Below are positions 29,674 to 33,514 of a stretch of DNA of 33,514 bases, piece by piece. Positions within the stretch are counted from its first letter, which is position 1. Each line of letters opens with the position of its first letter. The notes below the pieces were generated by a model. It was not told the DNA's origin. It did no database searches and worked only from the letters and a program-made list of their open reading frames with translations. A program made the translations under genes and the position numbers. Source of the stretch: a virus; IMG/VR virus record IMGVR_UViG_3300030061_004579, positions 1 through 33,514 of that record; one strand, 5' to 3'.

Positions 29674-31802
29674 TATGCTACTGCTTTAGATTCTTGTTTC
29701 ACTTTCTCAACCCGCAACTCGGCATCATCAGGAGATACAATCAAGCTGATTACCTGCAAGTCTGTGTCCGGGATGTTCGTTACCGATTCACGGTTATCAA
29801 TCAGGATAGGAGCTGACTTCCCGTAGTACCGGGAAAGCGTCTTAATGATCTGCAAGCCTACCTGAATACGTTGGGCTTGATTCATTCCCTCGCTGAATGG
29901 AACGCCATTCTTACCCAGTGGATCGCAAGTCTCTGTCAATCCTCCATTGATTTGATCTTTGAACAATCTCCATTCAACACCTTCGAACAGGTCATTCACC
30001 TGATCAGTGATGTAGTTACTTCGGGCCCGTTCAAACTGCTCTATCACATACAACTGGTGGTCTACTTCGGAAAGCTCGTTACCGGCTGTTTTCTTCTCCT
30101 TTTGAAGCTCTTCAATACGTGCAAGGAGTTTCTGATTTTGTTCCTGCTGCAGTATCACCCTTTCAGCATTGGCAATGTCTTGCTCGTGCTTTTGAATGAT
30201 CTCGTCCAGTTTCTCAATCTGTTCAGCTTTTTCGGCCTCGTGACCTTCGATCTTATCCCGTAATTCTTGCTGATCCTCTTCAAGTAACTGATATGCTTTC
30301 GCCTTTTTGGGATCAGGGAGATCAGCCTTCATTTCTTCGAGCTTCTTGTTGGCCTTCTCAATCTGTTCGGTGATCTGATTGAGTGTTGCTTTCGCCTTCG
30401 CTCCGTCCGCGGTTTTCTCTTTCAGGCGCTCTTCCTCACGGTCAAGCATGCCCTCCAGGTTTTCCTTGTGCTCTTTCAACTCTTTCAGCTTGTCTGCTTT
30501 CTTGGCGTTGAAATCAGCCACATACTTCTCATGGTCTGCGTCGTGGTCGTGATCGTTTTCACTCTCTTGGGTATCCATGTACGCATTGATATCATCTTCG
30601 CGAATAGATCCGGTTCCTTCATCCATTGCAAAATTGTAGAAGTCATTCAGAACATCCCTGATGTAGTCAGGACCTAACTTTCGCTCACAAACCACACATT
30701 CTTCCGTACCAATATCTTCCTGCTTCGTCTTAGGCTCAGAAGACTTCACTTCTTCAATATCCTTGTCGGTCTGCTCAATTTCACCTTTCAGGCGCTTTAC
30801 TTCCCGCTCTACCTCCTTATAAGCGTCAACAGCTTCATTGTAGGTGGTTTGTGCGGCATCCTTCCGGTCTCGTAGCGTGGATATCTTTTCCCTTATATCG
30901 GAAAGCTTCTCTTCATTCTCCTCATTCAACCGATTCACCAACTGGCTTTTCTCAGCTTCAATCTCACTGATCTTTACCTTCCATTCAGCAATGCTTCCAC
31001 CGCTTTTAACCTGCGACTTCTTCTCTTCGATCTTTTCTTTTTTGGCTTTCAGAGTCGCTACTTCTTCCTTAGCCTCATCCACACCGGTCACTTCTTCAAT
31101 CTGTCGCTCGTTCTCGTCAATGCGAGAAGGAATGTTATCCAGTTGCTCGTTCAGATTCTTGCGCTTGGATTTCAGTATGCTCTTAGCATCCTCTTCGCTC
31201 TTACCATCCAGGATCGCTTCGTACTCATCAAGGCCGTCATTGGCTTCAATAATTTCCGACTGGTCGATCTCTCCGCACATATCTGTAAGAATAGCCCGTC
31301 GGTCAGTCCAGTGCATGGTCTCGGCAAAATAATCCGGAAGGGTAAGCATCTTGAATAGTTCTTCACTCATCACCTGCTCAACACGCTCCTGGTAGTCACT
31401 CTTCTTAACCTTCACCCCGTCGATAAAGTAATCAACGGTATGCCCGTCCATCGTTTCCTCAGCCTCCCCGCGCTTGCGGCTCCACTTCTCTTTGTACACT
31501 TTTTTGAGTGTGAAGCAGTTGAATTTCGCCTCCACTTCGTGATCCACTCCATGAAGCGGTTCACCATCTACCAGGGTCTTGATTCCGAACCGGTCGGCAC
31601 TGCTACCGCTCGTGTCCTTGTCATACAACAGGTAGGCAATAGCATCTGCTATCGTCGTCTTCCCTGATTCGTTGGCCCCGTATATGTTTACAGGTTGACC
31701 ATCAAAGTCAATATGCTTGCGCTTTATTCCTTTGAAGTTGGATAGTTTAAGCCAGTCCAGCTTAAGGTCAGTAGTAAGTTGTTTTTCATTTGTACTTTGC
31801 AT
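29673..31802 (-). CDS. SbcC/Rad50-like AAA ATPase
   Basis: 709 aa. The N-terminus (LKLSNFKGIKRKHIDFDG) leads to a Walker A GANESGKT at 42-49. A long coiled coil spans about 200-620, with a zinc-hook-like CVVC at 369-372 followed by an Asp/His-rich stretch near 416-424. The C-terminal Walker B (PILIDN, about 665-670) ends the split ATPase. This is the SMC/Rad50/SbcC plan; phage versions often process DNA ends with a nuclease. No SbcD-like gene is present; the MBL-fold protein two genes downstream may fill that role (inference). Confidence 0.85.
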   Translation of the reverse strand: MQSTNEKQLTTDLKLDWLKLSNFKGIKRKHIDFDGQPVNIYGANESGKTTIADAIAYLLYDKDTSGSSADRFGIKTLVDGEPLHGVDHEVEAKFNCFTLKKVYKEKWSRKRGEAEETMDGHTVDYFIDGVKVKKSDYQERVEQVMSEELFKMLTLPDYFAETMHWTDRRAILTDMCGEIDQSEIIEANDGLDEYEAILDGKSEEDAKSILKSKRKNLNEQLDNIPSRIDENERQIEEVTGVDEAKEEVATLKAKKEKIEEKKSQVKSGGSIAEWKVKISEIEAEKSQLVNRLNEENEEKLSDIREKISTLRDRKDAAQTTYNEAVDAYKEVEREVKRLKGEIEQTDKDIEEVKSSEPKTKQEDIGTEECVVCERKLGPDYIRDVLNDFYNFAMDEGTGSIREDDINAYMDTQESENDHDHDADHEKYVADFNAKKADKLKELKEHKENLEGMLDREEERLKEKTADGAKAKATLNQITEQIEKANKKLEEMKADLPDPKKAKAYQLLEEDQQELRDKIEGHEAEKAEQIEKLDEIIQKHEQDIANAERVILQQEQNQKLLARIEELQKEKKTAGNELSEVDHQLYVIEQFERARSNYITDQVNDLFEGVEWRLFKDQINGGLTETCDPLGKNGVPFSEGMNQAQRIQVGLQIIKTLSRYYGKSAPILIDNRESVTNIPDTDLQVISLIVSPDDAELRVEKVKQESKAVA

Positions 31803-31823
31803 AATATTAGTCCTCTTATATTT

Positions 31824-31861
31824 AAAAGGGCCCGGAGTGGTAGTAGCTTTCGGGCTTTTTT
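31824..31861. terminator. bidirectional terminator-like hairpin
   Basis: GCCCG and CGGGC pair around a 16-nt loop, with A-tract on the left and T-tract on the right of the plus strand (CGGGCTTTTTT) and a CCCTTTTA end on the minus strand. It lies between the early regulator at 31860-32177 and the SbcC-like gene and may separate the immediate-early from the recombination transcript. Confidence 0.55.
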
Positions 31862-32177
31862 ATTGGTTGATAGTTTTTTTGGGATCGTAAAATTCGTACA
31901 AGTCAAAAAATACAGGAGCACTGCCGGCTGATCCCTTCTTTCTTATTGATAGATCTGCGTTGTACTTGGTTAGGATTCCTTTATCCATCAGGTTTCGTAT
32001 ATGCCTGGGTGAACAGCTACACCACTTCTTAGCTTTGGATACCGGACACTTCAAGATGCCATCCACTTCCGGTAATTCGGCAAAACTTTCTTCCATAGTC
32101 TCTGTGTTTATCTCACGAAAACGAACAAATTTGATACGTCTACTAACTTTCTCAGGGGCCTTTACTGTTGTTTCCAT
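31860..32177 (-). CDS. small helix-turn-helix-like protein
   Basis: 105 aa. The basic N-terminus is followed by a segment with SKAKKWCSCSPRHIRNLMDKG (about 47-67), which looks like a helix-turn-helix for DNA binding. A GGAGGT ribosome site lies 8 bases before the ATG. It is preceded by a 56-aa gene and followed by a terminator-like hairpin. Probably an early regulator. Confidence 0.55.
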   Translation of the reverse strand: METTVKAPEKVSRRIKFVRFREINTETMEESFAELPEVDGILKCPVSKAKKWCSCSPRHIRNLMDKGILTKYNADLSIRKKGSAGSAPVFFDLYEFYDPKKTINQ

Positions 32178-32179
32178 TG

Positions 32180-32350
32180 TTATGACCTCCAGTTACTTTG
32201 CTGGGTCCGGGCTATATTGGTCCACATGGCCCGAACGATTTGCACTTGCTGTTTGCTGTGGGCTTGCACCTGATCTATCGGGAAATAATTCCGGTCAAAA
32301 GGCAGCGTATTGGCTTCAATTGCTTTGTCTTTTACTTCTTGCTGGCTCAT
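32180..32350 (-). CDS. 56-aa hypothetical protein
   Basis: Short gene starting at an ATGA overlap with the upstream gene's stop and ending just before the next ribosome site. The protein (MSQQEVKDKAIEANTLPFD, then NYFPIDQVQAHSKQQVQIVR) is Gln-rich. The junctions at both ends argue that it is real. No family recognised. Confidence 0.5.
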   Translation of the reverse strand: MSQQEVKDKAIEANTLPFDRNYFPIDQVQAHSKQQVQIVRAMWTNIARTQQSNWRS

Positions 32351-32751
32351 AGCTGCTCTATTTCTTGTTTCAAAATTTTCATTTGCTCTTCAATTTTACC
32401 GTAGGCATTCATGGCCTTGGTTTTATCTTTCGCTTCAAAGGCGCGGTGACAATCAGTACCATGCTCCATCATCTCCAGTAGCTGATCGTTTATCATCCCG
32501 TTGGTCTTTCCTCCCTTGCACACCAAAAACATCTGATAAGCAAGCCGGTAGTACCCATATTCTTTAATCAGGTATCGACTCAATCGCTTTACATCCTCAA
32601 AATCAGGTTGACTCTGCTCATTTCGGTATCCATACACCGTTTGCGTGTTTCTTCCCATCACATCTGACACCTCTCGGATCGTGCAGAGTGGGTTTATACC
32701 ACCGGTTATCTGATTTAATATTTCTGAGAATCGCATACTGTTCACCGTCAT
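32347..32751 (-). CDS. phage regulatory protein, CII-like
   Basis: 134 aa. The N-terminal 70 residues contain a helix-turn-helix (TIREVSDVMGRNTQTVYGYR, then DFEDVKRLSRYLI) and the middle and end are helical (YRLAYQMFLV, MMEHGTDCHRAF). The layout resembles the CII/CP76 group of phage regulators. A second ATG at 32736 is possible. It lies second in the early operon and could activate later promoters. Confidence 0.5.
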   Translation of the reverse strand: MTVNSMRFSEILNQITGGINPLCTIREVSDVMGRNTQTVYGYRNEQSQPDFEDVKRLSRYLIKEYGYYRLAYQMFLVCKGGKTNGMINDQLLEMMEHGTDCHRAFEAKDKTKAMNAYGKIEEQMKILKQEIEQL

Positions 32752-32763
32752 TCCTATGAGATT

Positions 32764-33024
32764 TTATAATGTAGGTTGTTTGATCTTACTTACAGTCTTT
32801 GGTGATTTAACACCAAGGCGAAAATCAATAATGCTCTCAGGCAGATTAGCTCTGTCTAGAGCTTTAACTAAATCCTTATGAGCAATTACTTTGTTGTCAC
32901 TTACTTCGCTATATGCGATCTGCCCTTCTTTGAGGCGAGTTGCAATAGTGTTGTAGGATTTACCCAAGCAATCAGCAACCTCTTGAACGGTGTACCATGT
33001 TGTATTTCCTAATTGTGATGGCAT
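32764..33024 (-). CDS. excisionase/MerR-like HTH DNA-binding protein
   Basis: 86 aa. Residues 10-50 (TWYTVQEVADCLGKSYNTIA, then RLKEGQIAYSEV) form the winged helix-turn-helix of the HTH_17/excisionase family. It is the first gene of the early operon next to the repressor, the place of a Cro-like or excisionase regulator. Confidence 0.65.
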   Translation of the reverse strand: MPSQLGNTTWYTVQEVADCLGKSYNTIATRLKEGQIAYSEVSDNKVIAHKDLVKALDRANLPESIIDFRLGVKSPKTVSKIKQPTL

Positions 33025-33064
33025 TGCTATATTGGTTTTGAATTGTTGTTTTGTTAACTCGCTT

Positions 33065-33096
33065 CAAATGTACTCACAGGTTGTGTGAATGTCAAA
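33065..33096 (-). promoter_or_regulatory. early promoter
   Basis: On the minus strand TTTG at 33093-33096 and TACATTTG at 33065-33072, 20 bp apart, fit the FCB-type TTTG / TAnnTTTG consensus. The same region also reads TTGACA - 17 bp - TACATT (33067-33095), a good sigma-70-like pair. It points at the early operon starting at 33024. Confidence 0.65.
33074..33088. promoter_or_regulatory. probable repressor operator
   Basis: TCACA-GGTTG-TGTGA, a 5-bp inverted repeat, sits exactly in the promoter spacer and immediately before the repressor ATG at 33089. A half-site CTCACAG recurs at 33103-33109. Binding here would block the early promoter. Confidence 0.55.
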
Positions 33097-33514
33097 CAAA
33101 AAACTCACAGATAGCAAAAAACCATACGAAGACCAAGTAGAGAGGCTACTTAAGGCCTCTGATTGCAATACCTTAGGGGAATTGGGTAAGAAGCTTGGTT
33201 TTAAGTCAGGAAATAACTTAACCAACTGGAAAAGCAGGGGGATTGATTTGAATATAATACTTGAGGTATATCCCACAATTAGTGTGAGATACCTCAAGAC
33301 TGGTGAGCCTCCAATGCATTATGGCCGCTCTCAAATTATGCTCGATAATGTAGAAGATCTAAAAGATCATGTAGAGATTTTAAAAGATCGATTAAATCAA
33401 GATAGACTTGAAGAGCCAGATCAGGATGAGTTGAAAAAAAATGTTCAGCTAAAAAAACAAATTGACGAATTGTCTGAATTGCTAAATCAACGGATTCATA
33501 AGCTGATTGAATAG
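33089..33514 (+). CDS. CI-like phage repressor (HTH only)
   Basis: 141 aa, the only plus-strand gene. Residues about 14-75 resemble the Phage_CI_repr HTH domain: VERLLKASDCNTLGELGKKL, FKSGNNLTNWKSRG, then ISVRYLKTGEPPM. The C-terminal 50 residues are coiled-coil-like and probably make the dimer. No S24 peptidase domain is present, so RecA-driven self-cleavage is not expected. Divergent from the early operon across 64 bp that carry the promoter and operator. Confidence 0.8.
   Translation: MSNKKLTDSKKPYEDQVERLLKASDCNTLGELGKKLGFKSGNNLTNWKSRGIDLNIILEVYPTISVRYLKTGEPPMHYGRSQIMLDNVEDLKDHVEILKDRLNQDRLEEPDQDELKKNVQLKKQIDELSELLNQRIHKLIE

Noticed and set aside
1-33514. CRISPR array
   Set aside because: No set of regularly spaced, near-identical 20-40 bp repeats was found; the only repeated elements are attC arms and AT-rich spacers.

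Overview
The window looks like most of a temperate, siphovirus-like phage genome (HK97-type head, long non-contractile tail). It probably infects a member of the Bacteroidota/Balneolota/Rhodothermota side of the FCB group. That host guess rests on moderate GC, a TTTG / TAnnTTTG promoter in the early control region, a DUF4373-type replication protein and AT-rich TTGAAT/TTATAAATT spacers. It is an inference. No host genes are visible. The window starts and ends at gene ends, so I cannot tell whether the phage is complete.

Nearly everything is transcribed right to left (minus strand). At the right edge a CI-like repressor (33089-33514, plus strand) faces the early operon across a short control region holding a promoter with a palindromic operator in its spacer. 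Early genes (about 33.0-31.9 kb) are small DNA-binding regulators. From 31.8 to 28.0 kb lies a recombination module: SbcC/Rad50-like ATPase, RecT annealase and a YycJ-like metallo-beta-lactamase-fold putative nuclease. A roughly 450-nt non-coding, highly structured stretch follows, ended by a terminator hairpin. From 27.5 to 20.2 kb come a DnaA domain IV-like protein, many tiny overlapping genes (four of them under 60 aa), an HNH protein, a Gp37/Gp68 (DUF5131) protein, a DUF4373 initiator-like protein, a DnaC-like loader, and two proteins ending in sliding-clamp-like peptides plus one ending in an SSB-like tail.

The outstanding feature is at 17.9-20.24 kb, between the replication block and the portal gene: an integron. 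It has an IntI-type tyrosine recombinase with the integron-specific insertion, an attI-like site, and three gene cassettes. Two cassettes have complete attC sites with R''/L''/L'/R' boxes and the extrahelical C typical of attC. A third attC is truncated. Each cassette is bracketed by a perfect 10-bp inverted repeat. All cassette genes run antisense to the usual attC polarity, so they lie in the phage's transcription direction.

From 17.4 kb to 1 lie the late genes: portal, ClpP-like prohead protease, major capsid protein, an HhH protein, head-tail connectors, a lysis block (DUF5675 protein and two holin-like membrane proteins) inserted in the middle of the head/tail genes, tail terminator, a second HhH protein, tail tube, a tail-assembly chaperone pair with a -1 frameshift site (A AAA AAA), a gp10-like protein, tape measure, tail hub and fibres. 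The last fibre carries a polysaccharide-deacetylase-like domain. I see no terminase and no conventional phage integrase; the integron sits where the terminase genes would be expected.
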